Below, one piece after another: positions 36,693-44,297 of a DNA stretch of 64,000 nucleotides. Positions within the stretch are counted from its first letter, which is position 1. Each line of letters starts with the position of its first letter. The DNA is taken from the NCBI RefSeq assembly GCF_004217615.1, contig NZ_SHLD01000001.1:2542001-2606000 (forward strand), written 5' to 3'. The stretch comes from Micromonospora kangleipakensis (lineage in GTDB: Bacteria > Actinomycetota > Actinomycetes > Mycobacteriales > Micromonosporaceae). The notes beneath the pieces were generated by a model. It was given only the letters and a program-made list of their open reading frames with translations, was not told where the DNA came from and ran no database searches. A program made the position numbers and the translations under genes.

Positions 36693-36696
36693 GTGA
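36457..36696 (+). other. chain of four overlapping 20-codon mini-ORFs in the repeat array
   Basis: Each repeat unit opens with GTG and reads 20 codons (M-S-A-R-S-E-P-V-L-R then A-P-Q-S-R-T-E-V-A-R) before a TGA that overlaps the GTG of the next unit. The coding parts are 36457-36519, 36516-36578, 36575-36637 and 36634-36696. AGAGGTG, 5 nt before each next GTG, serves as ribosome-binding site. The last mini-ORF overlaps the mrpC start. The third copy would read M-R-A-R. Translation is inferred from the layout, not shown. Confidence 0.5.
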
Positions 36697-37172
36697 AGGC
36701 GGTTGGGGCGGGACCGACCCTGGTGCTGGTGATCGCCGTCGGGGTGCTGGTGGCCACCGGCGTCACCCTGCTGCTGGAGCGGAGCCTGAGCCGGATCCTG
36801 CTCGGGGTCATCCTGCTCGGCAACGGGGTGAATCTGCTGATCCTGCTCGGCGGCCGGTCCGGGGCCGCCCCGGTGGTGGGCACCGCGCCCAGCGGGGAGA
36901 TGAGCGACGCGCTGTCCCAGGCGATGGTGCTGACCGCCGTGGTGATCACCTTCGGGCTGACCGCGTTCCTGCTCGCGGTCGCGTACCGGAGCTGGTATCT
37001 CACCGGCGACGACGAGGTGCAGGACGACCTGGAGGACCGGCAGGTCGTTCGGCTCGCCGAGCGGAACGAGGTCTCCACCGCGGACCTCGGCGGCGAGGGT
37101 CCGGACAACGACCCGGAGCAGGTGGACCCGGGGCCCGCGCTGCGTCGGCTGCGCCGCGGGGAGCAGGGGTGA
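36693..37172 (+). CDS. mrpC: Na+/H+ antiporter subunit C
   Basis: The 159-residue protein is a NuoK-like subunit with three membrane spans in the first ~110 residues. It contains the conserved L-L-G-V-I-L-L-G-N-G-V-N-L-L-I-L segment and D-A-L-S-Q-A-M-V-L-T-A-V-V-I. An acidic C-terminal tail (about 50 residues) is longer than in Bacillus MrpC. The GTG at 36693 uses the AGAGGTG ribosome-binding site supplied by the last repeat copy. Its stop overlaps mrpD by 4 bp. Confidence 0.94.
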   Translation: MKAVGAGPTLVLVIAVGVLVATGVTLLLERSLSRILLGVILLGNGVNLLILLGGRSGAAPVVGTAPSGEMSDALSQAMVLTAVVITFGLTAFLLAVAYRSWYLTGDDEVQDDLEDRQVVRLAERNEVSTADLGGEGPDNDPEQVDPGPALRRLRRGEQG

Positions 37173-38677
37173 CCCCGGCGCTGGTGCCGTTGCCCGTGGT
37201 GGTGCCGCTGCTCGGCGCCGCGCTGACGCTGATCCTGGCCAACCGGCCCCGGCTGCAACGGTCGGTCAGCGTGGTCGGCCTCGCCACCACCCTGGCGGTC
37301 GCCGTGACGCTGCTGGTCGAGGCGTACCGGCACGGGCCGGTGGTCGTGCAGGTGGGCGGCTGGCCGGCGCCGGTGGGCATCGTGCTGGTCGCCGACCAGC
37401 TCGCCGCGCTGATGCTGGTGGTCTCGTCGGCGGTGACGCTCTGCGTGCTGCTCTACTCGATCGGCCAGGGGCGCGGGGAGACCAGCGAGACCGCGCCGGT
37501 CAGCATCTACCACCCCACCTACCTGGTGCTGACCGCCGGCGTCACCAACGCCTTCCTGGCCGGGGACCTGTTCAACCTCTTCGTCGGCTTCGAGATCCTG
37601 CTGGCGGCGAGCTTCGTGCTGATCACGCTGGGCGGCACCGAGACCCGGATCCGGACCGGCTCGACGTACGTGGTGGTCAGCGTCCTCTCTTCGATGATCT
37701 TCCTGGCCGCGGTGGGCCTGGTGTACGCGGCCACCGGCACCCTCAACATGGCCCAGCTCGCCGGGCGGCTGGACGGCCTGCCGGCCGGCGTACGGATGGC
37801 GTTGCAGCTCATGCTGCTGCTCGCCTTCGGCATCAAGGCGGCGGTCTTCCCGGTCTCCGCCTGGCTGCCGGACAGCTACCCGACCGCCCCGGCCCCGGTC
37901 ACCGCGGTCTTCGCCGGCCTGCTCACCAAGGTCGGCGTGTACTCCATCATCCGCACCAAGACGCTGCTGTTCCCCGGCGGGCAGGCCGACCGGCTGCTCA
38001 TGGTGGTCGCCGGGCTGACCATGGTGGTCGGCATCCTCGGCGCGGTGGCCCAGTCCGACATGAAGCGGCTCTTCTCGTTCACCCTGGTCAGCCACATCGG
38101 TTTCATGATCTTCGGGGTGGCGCTGAGCAGCGTCGCCGGCCTCTCCGGGGCGATCTTCTACGTGGTGCACCACATCACCATCCAGACCACCCTCTTCCTG
38201 GTCGCCGGTCTGGTCGAGGAGCGGGCCGGCAGCACCGACCTGCGCCGCCTCGGCGGGCTGGCCCGGGTCGCGCCGCTGCTCGCGGTGCTCTTCTTCGTCC
38301 CGGCGATGAACCTCGCCGGCGTCCCGCCCTTCTCCGGCTTCCTCGGCAAGCTCGGTCTGCTCCAGGCCGGCGTGGCGGCGCCCGGGGTGCTCCCCGGGGT
38401 GCTGGTGGGAGCGGGGGCGGTGACCAGCCTGCTCACCCTCTACGCCGCCTCCCGGGTGTGGAACATCGCGTTCTGGCGCTCGCCCCGGCTCGCCACCACC
38501 GATCCGACCGTACGGCTGCCGGCGCTGATGGTCGGCGCGACCACGGCCCTGGTCGTGCTCGGCGTGGCGCTGACCCTCGCCGCCGGGCCGCTCTTCGAGG
38601 TCACCGCGGACGCCGCCACCGACCTGCGCGCACGTACCCCCTACGTGCGGGCCGTCTTCCCGGGTGGCGTTCCGTGA
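37169..38677 (+). CDS. mrpD: Na+/H+ antiporter subunit D
   Basis: MrpD is the second NuoN/NuoM-like channel subunit. The 502-residue protein has about 14 membrane spans and the conserved F-P-V-S-A-W-L-P-D-S-Y-P-T-A-P-A-P-V-T-A segment. It also has L-L-T-K-V-G-V-Y-S-I-I-R and a functionally expected glutamate in the early F-V-G-F-E-I-L-L-A span. GTG 37169 overlaps the mrpC stop as GTGA, and its own stop overlaps mrpE, so the operon is tightly coupled. Confidence 0.95.
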   Translation: MTPALVPLPVVVPLLGAALTLILANRPRLQRSVSVVGLATTLAVAVTLLVEAYRHGPVVVQVGGWPAPVGIVLVADQLAALMLVVSSAVTLCVLLYSIGQGRGETSETAPVSIYHPTYLVLTAGVTNAFLAGDLFNLFVGFEILLAASFVLITLGGTETRIRTGSTYVVVSVLSSMIFLAAVGLVYAATGTLNMAQLAGRLDGLPAGVRMALQLMLLLAFGIKAAVFPVSAWLPDSYPTAPAPVTAVFAGLLTKVGVYSIIRTKTLLFPGGQADRLLMVVAGLTMVVGILGAVAQSDMKRLFSFTLVSHIGFMIFGVALSSVAGLSGAIFYVVHHITIQTTLFLVAGLVEERAGSTDLRRLGGLARVAPLLAVLFFVPAMNLAGVPPFSGFLGKLGLLQAGVAAPGVLPGVLVGAGAVTSLLTLYAASRVWNIAFWRSPRLATTDPTVRLPALMVGATTALVVLGVALTLAAGPLFEVTADAATDLRARTPYVRAVFPGGVP

Positions 38678-39327
38678 CGGCCGGCGGGCCGTCCGGTCGC
38701 GACGGGCCGGCGGCTCCGCCGCCGCACCCCGGCGCCGGGCCGTCCGGGGCGCCGGGCCGCAACGCGAAAGTGGGGCGCGGCGGCCGGTGGCGGGACGAGG
38801 CGGTCGCGCTCGGCTGGCTGGTGCTGACCTGGCTGCTGCTCTGGGGGGAGGTGACCTGGGGCAACGTGCTCGGCGGGCTGGTCGTCGGCGGCGCCGTGCT
38901 GCTCTTCTTCCCGCTGCCGCCGGTCACCTTCGGCGGCCGGCTCCGCCCCGGGGCGCTGCTCGTGCTGGCCGCCACCTTCGCCGGTGAGCTGGTGAGCGCC
39001 AGCGTCCATGTCGCCGCGATCGCCGTCCGCCCCGGCTACCGGCCGCGCGGCGCGATCATCGCGGTGCCGCTGCGGGTCCGCACCGACCTCAACCTGGCGC
39101 TCACCGCCGAGGTGATCTCCCTGGTCCCGGGCACCCTCATCCTCGAGGTGGACCGGGACCGGGCCGTCCTCTACGCGCACGTGCTCGACGTCCGCGGCCC
39201 GGCGGACCTGACCGCGAGCCGCGACCGGATCCTCGCCGTCGAGCGGCGCATCGTCCGCGCGATCGGCTCGCCCGCCGAGGTACGCCAGCTGCGTACCGAA
39301 CCCGTCGACCGGAGGAACAATCCGTGA
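38674..39327 (+). CDS. mrpE: Na+/H+ antiporter subunit E
   Basis: The 217-residue protein is an MrpE subunit with a Pro/Gly-rich N-terminal extension of about 40 residues not found in Bacillus MrpE, then membrane spans including L-V-L-T-W-L-L-L-W-G-E-V-T-W-G-N. The conserved soluble part has V-P-L-R-V-R-T-D-L-N-L-A and S-L-V-P-G-T-L-I-L-E-V. It overlaps mrpD and mrpF by 4 bp on each side. MrpE is thought to be needed for complex assembly. Confidence 0.93.
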   Translation: MTAGGPSGRDGPAAPPPHPGAGPSGAPGRNAKVGRGGRWRDEAVALGWLVLTWLLLWGEVTWGNVLGGLVVGGAVLLFFPLPPVTFGGRLRPGALLVLAATFAGELVSASVHVAAIAVRPGYRPRGAIIAVPLRVRTDLNLALTAEVISLVPGTLILEVDRDRAVLYAHVLDVRGPADLTASRDRILAVERRIVRAIGSPAEVRQLRTEPVDRRNNP

Positions 39328-39587
39328 CCACGCTCCTCGCCGTCGTGCTGACCGTGCTGCTCTCGGTCACCGCCCTGCTCGCCCTGGCCCGCATCTACCG
39401 GGGGCCGTCGCTGCTGGACCGGGTCGTCGCCGCCGACCTGCTGCTCTCCATCATGCTCGGCGCGGTCGGCGCCGAGGCGGCGGTCAACCGGCACGCCACC
39501 ACGCTGCCCGTGCTGGTGGTGCTCTCCCTGCTCGGCTTCGTCGGCTCGGTGGCGATGGTCCGCTTCGCCGTCCGCGAGGAGGCGTGA
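39324..39587 (+). CDS. mrpF: Na+/H+ antiporter subunit F
   Basis: The 87-residue, three-span protein has the MrpF signature R-I-Y-R-G-P-S-L-L-D-R-V-V-A-A-D near residue 23, with the conserved aspartate of the second segment. The G-F-V-G-S-V-A-M-V-R-F end is also typical. It starts at GTG 39324 within the mrpE stop and ends overlapping mrpG. Confidence 0.94.
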   Translation: MTTLLAVVLTVLLSVTALLALARIYRGPSLLDRVVAADLLLSIMLGAVGAEAAVNRHATTLPVLVVLSLLGFVGSVAMVRFAVREEA

Positions 39588-39916
39588 TGGGGGCGGTCGC
39601 CGACTGGCTCGGCGCGGCCTGCCTGGTTGCCGGGGCCCTGCTCAGCCTGGCCGCCGGGATCGGCGTGCTGCGCTTCCCGGACGTGCTGGACCGGATGCAC
39701 GCGGCCACCAAGCCGCAGGTGCTCGGCGTGCTGCTCCTGCTGGCCGGGGTGGCGCTGCGCCTGCGTACGCCGTCGGACCTGGGCATGCTGGCGCTGGTCG
39801 CGATCTTCCAACTGGCCACCGCGCCGGTCGCCGCCCAGATGGTCGGTCGGGCCGCGTACCGGTCGGGTCGGGTCGACCGGGCCCTGCTCGACACGGACGA
39901 GCTGGCCGACCGCTGA
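39587..39916 (+). CDS. mrpG: Na+/H+ antiporter subunit G
   Basis: The 109-residue, three-span protein carries the MrpG segment G-V-L-R-F-P-D-V-L-D-R-M-H-A-A-T-K (about residues 27-43). The ATG overlaps the mrpF stop in TGATG and has GGAGG upstream; GTG 39584 is an alternative. It is the last gene of the mrpA-C-D-E-F-G operon, which lacks a separate mrpB because mrpA carries an MrpB-like domain. Confidence 0.93.
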   Translation: MGAVADWLGAACLVAGALLSLAAGIGVLRFPDVLDRMHAATKPQVLGVLLLLAGVALRLRTPSDLGMLALVAIFQLATAPVAAQMVGRAAYRSGRVDRALLDTDELADR

Positions 39917-39971
39917 CCGGGGTGGAACCGGACAACTGCGCCACCTTCAGCGGGCGTCCAGCCAGCGCGGA

Positions 39972-40078
39972 TAAAATGGGGGCATGATCGACTCCTCTGC
40001 CCAGGAGGGCAGCAGTAGCCAGCCGGGTCGTGCCCGGCATTCCCTCGCCCCGACGACCCCGGGAGCCCTGAACCTCCC
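39972..40078 (+). promoter_or_regulatory. promoter and structured leader of the CNNM gene
   Basis: TAAAAT (39972-39977) is a good -10 element. The predicted leader of about 95 nt contains three hairpins: CTCCT/AGGAG near 39991, GCCGGG/CCCGGC near 40022, and GGGAG/CTCCC (40061-40078) that would bury the ribosome-binding site just before GTG 40079. This arrangement suggests control of translation. No known riboswitch class was recognised. Confidence 0.4.
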
Positions 40079-40085
40079 GTGCTGA
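39984..40085 (+). CDS. possible leaderless upstream ORF of the CNNM gene
   Basis: An ATG lies exactly 6 nt after the TAAAAT element, so it may be the first codon of a leaderless mRNA. It reads 33 codons (start M-I-D-S-S-A-Q-E-G, end A-L-N-L-P-C) and stops at 40083-40085, overlapping the GTG of the downstream transporter gene in another frame. Ribosomes reading it would disrupt the hairpin over the transporter's start. The peptide resembles nothing known and its role would be regulatory. Confidence 0.35.
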   Translation: MIDSSAQEGSSSQPGRARHSLAPTTPGALNLPC

Positions 40086-41434
40086 TCGTCGTGGGTCTCG
40101 TACTCATCATCGTGCTCACCGCCGCCACCGGTTACTTCGTGGCCCAGGAGTTCGGTTACGTCGCCGTGGACCGCGGCAGGCTCAAGCAGCTCGCCGACGC
40201 CGGCGACGTGCCCGCCGCCCGGGCCCTGGCGGTGACCGGTCGGCTGTCGTTCATGCTCTCCGGCGCCCAGCTCGGCATCACCGTCACCGCCCTGCTCGTC
40301 GGTTACGTCGCCGAGCCGTACCTGGGCACCGGGCTGGCCGACCTGCTCGGCGTCGCCGGGGTCTCCACCGGGATCAGCCTGCCGCTCTCGGTGGTGCTGG
40401 CCCTGCTCATCGCCACCGTGGTGCAGATGGTCCTCGGCGAGCTGGCCCCGAAGAACCTGGCCATCGCCCGCGCCGTACCCCTCGCGCGGGCGCTGAGCCG
40501 GTCCACCCTGATCTACCTGAAGCTCGCCGGCCCGGTGATCACCCTCTTCGACCGGGCCGCCGTCCGGCTGCTCCGCCGGGTCGGCATCGAGCCGATCGAG
40601 GAGCTGCCCAGCGGCGCCACCCCGGCGGACCTGGAACAGATCATCGCCGAGTCCCGCGAGGAGGGCAGCCTCGACGCCGAGATGTCCGACCTGCTCGACC
40701 GGGGCCTGGACTTCCGCGAGCTGACCGCCGGTGAGGCCATGGTGCCCCGGGTCGACGTGCACACCGTGCGCGCCGACGAGCCGGTCAGCCGGGTCGTCGA
40801 GCTGCTCGACACCGGCCACTCCCGCTTCCCGGTCCGCGGCGCCGAGGGCGTCGACGACCTGGTGGGCGTGGTCGGCATCGCCGATGTGCTCGGCGTGCCG
40901 CCGGCCGAGCGGGCGACCACCCGGGTCGGCGCGGTGGCCGTACCGCCGCTGCTGGTGCCGGAGACGCTGCCGCTGCCGACGGTGCTGGACCGGCTCCGGG
41001 TCGGCCACCGGCAGCTCGCTTGCGTGGTCGACGAGTACGGCGGCTTCGCCGGCGTGATCACCCTGGAGGACATCGCCGAGGAGCTGGTCGGGCCGATCCG
41101 CGACGAGGACGACCCGCCGGAGCGGGCCCCGGCCCGGCAGGACGACGGCTCCTGGGTGGTGCCGGCCCGCTGGCGGATCGACGAGGTCGCCGACAGCACC
41201 GGCATTTCGCTGCCCGAGGCTCCGGAGTACGACACCCTCTCCGGGCTGGTCATGCGGGAGCTGGGCCGGGTGCCCGAGGTCGGCGACCGGCTGGAGATCA
41301 GCCTCGCCGCCGACGGCGGCGAGCCCGACGCCGAGCCGCGCGCCCTGGTCGAGGTGCTGGCCGTGGACCGGCACGTCGCCGACTCCGTCCGGCTCCGGAT
41401 GGCCGCGGCCGAACGCGGGGAGGAGGCGGCATGA
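40079..41434 (+). CDS. CNNM/CorC-type transporter with CBS domains (hemolysin C family)
   Basis: The 451-residue protein has an N-terminal CNNM (DUF21) membrane domain of four spans with Q-E-F-G-Y-V-A-V and S-G-A-Q-L-G-I-T-V-T. Two CBS domains follow (about residues 215-335) including V-P-R-V-D-V and V-V-D-E-Y-G-G-F-A-G-V-I-T-L-E-D, then a C-terminal CorC/HlyC transporter-associated domain. Such proteins are linked to magnesium efflux or sodium-coupled magnesium transport. GTG 40079 has GGGAG upstream within a hairpin. A paralogue follows 43 bp downstream. Confidence 0.92.
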   Translation: MLIVVGLVLIIVLTAATGYFVAQEFGYVAVDRGRLKQLADAGDVPAARALAVTGRLSFMLSGAQLGITVTALLVGYVAEPYLGTGLADLLGVAGVSTGISLPLSVVLALLIATVVQMVLGELAPKNLAIARAVPLARALSRSTLIYLKLAGPVITLFDRAAVRLLRRVGIEPIEELPSGATPADLEQIIAESREEGSLDAEMSDLLDRGLDFRELTAGEAMVPRVDVHTVRADEPVSRVVELLDTGHSRFPVRGAEGVDDLVGVVGIADVLGVPPAERATTRVGAVAVPPLLVPETLPLPTVLDRLRVGHRQLACVVDEYGGFAGVITLEDIAEELVGPIRDEDDPPERAPARQDDGSWVVPARWRIDEVADSTGISLPEAPEYDTLSGLVMRELGRVPEVGDRLEISLAADGGEPDAEPRALVEVLAVDRHVADSVRLRMAAAERGEEAA

Positions 41435-41477
41435 GCGGGTTGACCATGTCCGCCGCGCGGCGCGGGGAGGTCCCCGC

Positions 41478-42542
41478 ATGAGCCCCGGCTTCGCACTCTT
41501 CTTCAGCGCCGTGCTGCTGGCGTTGAACGGCTTCTTCGTGGCCGCCGAGTTCGCCCTGGTGGCCTCCAAGCGGTACCGGCTGGAGCAGGCGGCGTCCGGC
41601 GGCGGCCGGGCCGCCCGCGCGGCGCTCGACGGCGTCCGCGAGCTGTCCCTGATGCTGGCCGGCGCGCAGCTCGGCATCACGCTCTGCACCCTGGGCCTGG
41701 GCGCCCTGGCCGAGCCGGCGATCGAACACCTGCTCAGCCCGCTGCTGCACGCGGTGGGCCTGCCGGACGCGGTCAGCCGCCTGGTGGCGCTGCTCTTCGC
41801 CCTCGGCCTGGTGACGTTCCTGCACCTGGTGGTCGGCGAGATGGCCCCGAAGTCGTGGGCGATCACCGACGCGGAGCGCTCGGCGACGCTGCTGGCGCTG
41901 CCGTTCCGGGCCTTCGCCCGGGTCTCCCGCCCGGTGCTCTCGGCGCTGAACGCGCTGGCCAACCTGGTGCTGCGGCTGGTCGGCGTGCGGCAGCAGGACC
42001 AGCTCGCCATGGTGCACGGCCCGGACGAGCTGCGCATCCTGCTGGAGCAGTCCCGCGAGCACGGGCTGCTCGGCGCGGAGCAGCACCAGCTGCTGACCAG
42101 CATGCTGGAGCTGCAGGGCACCACGGTGGCGCAGGTGATGGAGCCGTTCGACCGGATCGTCACGGTCCGCCGGGACGACACCGCCGAGCGGATCGAGCAC
42201 GTCTCCCGGGACAGCGGCCGGTCCCGGCTGGCCGTGCTCGACGCCGGCGGCGAGGTCTGCGGCCTGGTGCACGTCCGGGAGGCGGTCCGAGCCGTCACCA
42301 CCGGCCGGGCGGCTACCGCCGCTGAGCTGATGACCCCGGCCTTCACCCTGCCCGGGGCGGCCTCGGTGACCGAGGCGGTGGCGGCGATGCGCGGCCGGCA
42401 GGCCCAGCTGGCGCTGGTCAGCAACGGCGGTGGCCCGACCCGGCCGATCGGCTTCGTGGCCCTGGAGGACCTTCTGGAGGAGGTCATCGGCGAGTTCGAC
42501 GACGAGACCGACCCGGTGCCGAGGGGCCGGCGCATGCGCTGA
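41478..42542 (+). CDS. second CNNM/CorC-type transporter with CBS domains
   Basis: The 354-residue paralogue has the CNNM domain (A-A-E-F-A-L-V-A-S-K-R-Y-R-L-E and L-A-G-A-Q-L-G-I-T-L) and two CBS domains (about residues 215-340), but lacks the C-terminal transporter-associated domain of its neighbour. Tandem long-plus-short CNNM pairs are common in actinobacteria and may form heteromers. The second CBS ends in F-V-A-L-E-D-L-L-E-E-V-I-G-E. GGGGAGG precedes the ATG. It is presumably co-transcribed with the first gene. Confidence 0.9.
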   Translation: MSPGFALFFSAVLLALNGFFVAAEFALVASKRYRLEQAASGGGRAARAALDGVRELSLMLAGAQLGITLCTLGLGALAEPAIEHLLSPLLHAVGLPDAVSRLVALLFALGLVTFLHLVVGEMAPKSWAITDAERSATLLALPFRAFARVSRPVLSALNALANLVLRLVGVRQQDQLAMVHGPDELRILLEQSREHGLLGAEQHQLLTSMLELQGTTVAQVMEPFDRIVTVRRDDTAERIEHVSRDSGRSRLAVLDAGGEVCGLVHVREAVRAVTTGRAATAAELMTPAFTLPGAASVTEAVAAMRGRQAQLALVSNGGGPTRPIGFVALEDLLEEVIGEFDDETDPVPRGRRMR

Positions 42543-42579
42543 TGCCTCCCGCATTCCCGACCGGCCGCCGGGTCCCCGT

Positions 42580-42609
42580 GCGCCGCCGCCGTACCGCCGG
42601 GGGCGGCGC
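42580..42609 (+). terminator. GC-rich hairpin after the CNNM pair
   Basis: An 8-bp stem GCGCCGCC/GGCGGCGC with a 14-nt loop lies 37 bp after the second CNNM gene and may end that operon before the Spo0M-like gene. Confidence 0.35.
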
Positions 42610-42696
42610 GGACCGACGGCCGGCGCCGGCAAAGGAGTGCCGGGCCGAGGACCGGGAATGCCGCCGGGGCGGCGGCGACGGGAACGGGGGAGCGGG

Positions 42697-43617
42697 GTGC
42701 GGCTGACCGGGGTGTCCTCGGAGTCCGGCTGGACCGGGCTGTCGGTGACCACCACCCTGACCAACCCGAGCACCCGTCCCGGCCTGCGCCTGCCGGGGCG
42801 GGTGACGCTCGCCGCCGGGGGAGAGGACGTGCCGGTCCGGCACATCCGGCTGGGCCTGATCGCCCAGGCCGAGCCGGAGGATCCGGGCTCGCCGCGCCGC
42901 CTGGTGCAGTTCCACCAGGTGCCGGTCGCCGGCCGGTTCGTGGTGCCGGCGGGGCGGCGGCGGGCGGTCGACTTCGCGCTGCCGCTGCCCTGGGAGACCC
43001 CGGTGACGATCTTCGGCGAGGTGCCGCTGATGAGCCTGCGCACCGGTCTGCGTACCGAGGTGTCGGTGGATCCGGACCTGGACCAGGGCGCGATGGTGCC
43101 GGTCTTCGTCCACCCGCTCCCCACCCAGCAGCACATCCTCGCCGCGCTGGACACCCTGGGTTTCGTGATGCGGCAGGCGGGTCTGCAGCTGGGCCGGCTG
43201 CCCGGGGTGGAGCAGACGCTGCCCCTGTACGAGCGGCTGGGCTACTGGGTGGCGCCGCTCTACGCCGGCCCGATCACCGAGCTGGAACTGATCTTCGTGA
43301 CCAACGCGGCGGGGTTGGAGGTGCTGCTCTGGCTGGACCGGCGGCTCTCCCTCGCCGGGGTGACCCACCAGAGCATCAGCCGGTTCCGGGTCTGGCACGC
43401 GGGTCAGGACCGGCGGGACTGGGTGGCCACGGTCGACGGGTGGCTGCGGCACGCCATCAACCGGCACGCGGCCGACGCCGCGCACGCCGACTGGTCCGCC
43501 ACGATCAGCGAGTCCGCGCACGTCAGCCGCCACCCCGACGAGCCGGTCGCGCCCGGCTACGGCCTGGGCGGCACGGCCGGCGGTGGCGGCATCGGCGGCG
43601 GTGGCGACGGCACCTGA
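42697..43617 (+). CDS. Spo0M-family sporulation-control protein
   Basis: The 306-residue protein follows the Spo0M (PF07070) arrestin-like layout: a beta-sandwich N-terminal half with F-H-Q-V-P-V-A-G-R-F and L-P-W-E-T-P-V-T, then V-H-P-L-P-T-Q-Q-H-I-L-A-A-L-D-T-L-G-F. In Bacillus Spo0M influences sporulation and cell division; in actinobacteria the role is unknown. GTG 42697 has GGGGGAG upstream; ATG 42658 is an alternative. The end is Gly-rich. It converges with leuE with only 11 bp between. Confidence 0.85.
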   Translation: MRLTGVSSESGWTGLSVTTTLTNPSTRPGLRLPGRVTLAAGGEDVPVRHIRLGLIAQAEPEDPGSPRRLVQFHQVPVAGRFVVPAGRRRAVDFALPLPWETPVTIFGEVPLMSLRTGLRTEVSVDPDLDQGAMVPVFVHPLPTQQHILAALDTLGFVMRQAGLQLGRLPGVEQTLPLYERLGYWVAPLYAGPITELELIFVTNAAGLEVLLWLDRRLSLAGVTHQSISRFRVWHAGQDRRDWVATVDGWLRHAINRHAADAAHADWSATISESAHVSRHPDEPVAPGYGLGGTAGGGGIGGGGDGT

Positions 43618-43628
43618 CCGCCGCGTGG

Positions 43629-44297
43629 TCAGACCGAGGCGGTGGCGAGCTTGATGCTGAAGCCGAGGAAGAGGGCGGCGACGGCGGTGGTGCCGGTGGC
43701 GGCGAGCCGGCGGCGGCGGTGGAACTGGGCGGCGAGGAAGGTCCCGGCGAAGATCAGCGCGGTCAGGTAGAGCGCGCTGGTCACCTGGGCGATCAGGCCG
43801 AGCAGCAGGAACGACAGCGCCGGCCAGGCGTACCCGGGGTCGACGAACTGGATGAAGAACGAGATGAAGAAGAGGATCGCCTTCGGGTTGAGCAGGCTGA
43901 TCACCAGCGCCTTGCGGAACGGGCTGCGCAGCGCCGCCGGCTCCGCCGCGTCGATCAGCCGCGGCGTGGTCGGGTCGTTGCGGTCGCGCCAGCGTCGCCA
44001 GGCGCCGCGCAGCATCGTCAACCCCACATAACCGAGGTACGCCGCGCCGGCGTACTTGATCACCAGGAAGAGCGGTGGGTACGCCTGGAGCAGCGACGCC
44101 ACCCCGGCGGCGGAGAGGGCCATCAGCACCGAGTCGCCGACGAACACCCCGCCCGCGGCCCGGTAGCCGGCTCCCACCCCGCGCCGGGCGGCGGTGGAGA
44201 GCACGAAGAGCGAGTTCGGCCCGGGGAGCAGGATGATCGCCACGGTCCCCAGCAGGTACGTCCAGATGTCGGTGATGCCCAGCACGCCGGTCATCAT
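43629..44297 (-). CDS. leuE: LysE-family amino acid exporter, LeuE-like
   Basis: The 222-residue membrane protein has six spans and the RhtB/LysE signature L-P-G-P-N-S-L-F-V-L. It aligns with E. coli LeuE over W-T-Y-L, G-V-F-V-G-D-S-V-L-M, N-P-K-A-I-L-F-F-I-S-F-F-I-Q-F and G-F-S-I-K-L-A-T. LeuE exports leucine and some other amino acids. The start ATGATG overlaps the stop of the PNPOx-GNAT gene, so the two are translated as a unit. Both are divergent from a MocR regulator that may control them. Confidence 0.88.
   Translation of the reverse strand: MMTGVLGITDIWTYLLGTVAIILLPGPNSLFVLSTAARRGVGAGYRAAGGVFVGDSVLMALSAAGVASLLQAYPPLFLVIKYAGAAYLGYVGLTMLRGAWRRWRDRNDPTTPRLIDAAEPAALRSPFRKALVISLLNPKAILFFISFFIQFVDPGYAWPALSFLLLGLIAQVTSALYLTALIFAGTFLAAQFHRRRRLAATGTTAVAALFLGFSIKLATASV

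Noticed and set aside
33359..38173. Very long open frame antisense to the mrp operon
   Set aside because: High GC at third codon positions keeps antisense frames open. The translation is Gly/Arg/Pro/His-rich with no domain, and the forward strand encodes clear Mrp subunits.
39984..40078. Known metal riboswitch (M-box or yybP-ykoY) before the CNNM gene
   Set aside because: The conserved cores of these classes could not be found; only generic hairpins are present.
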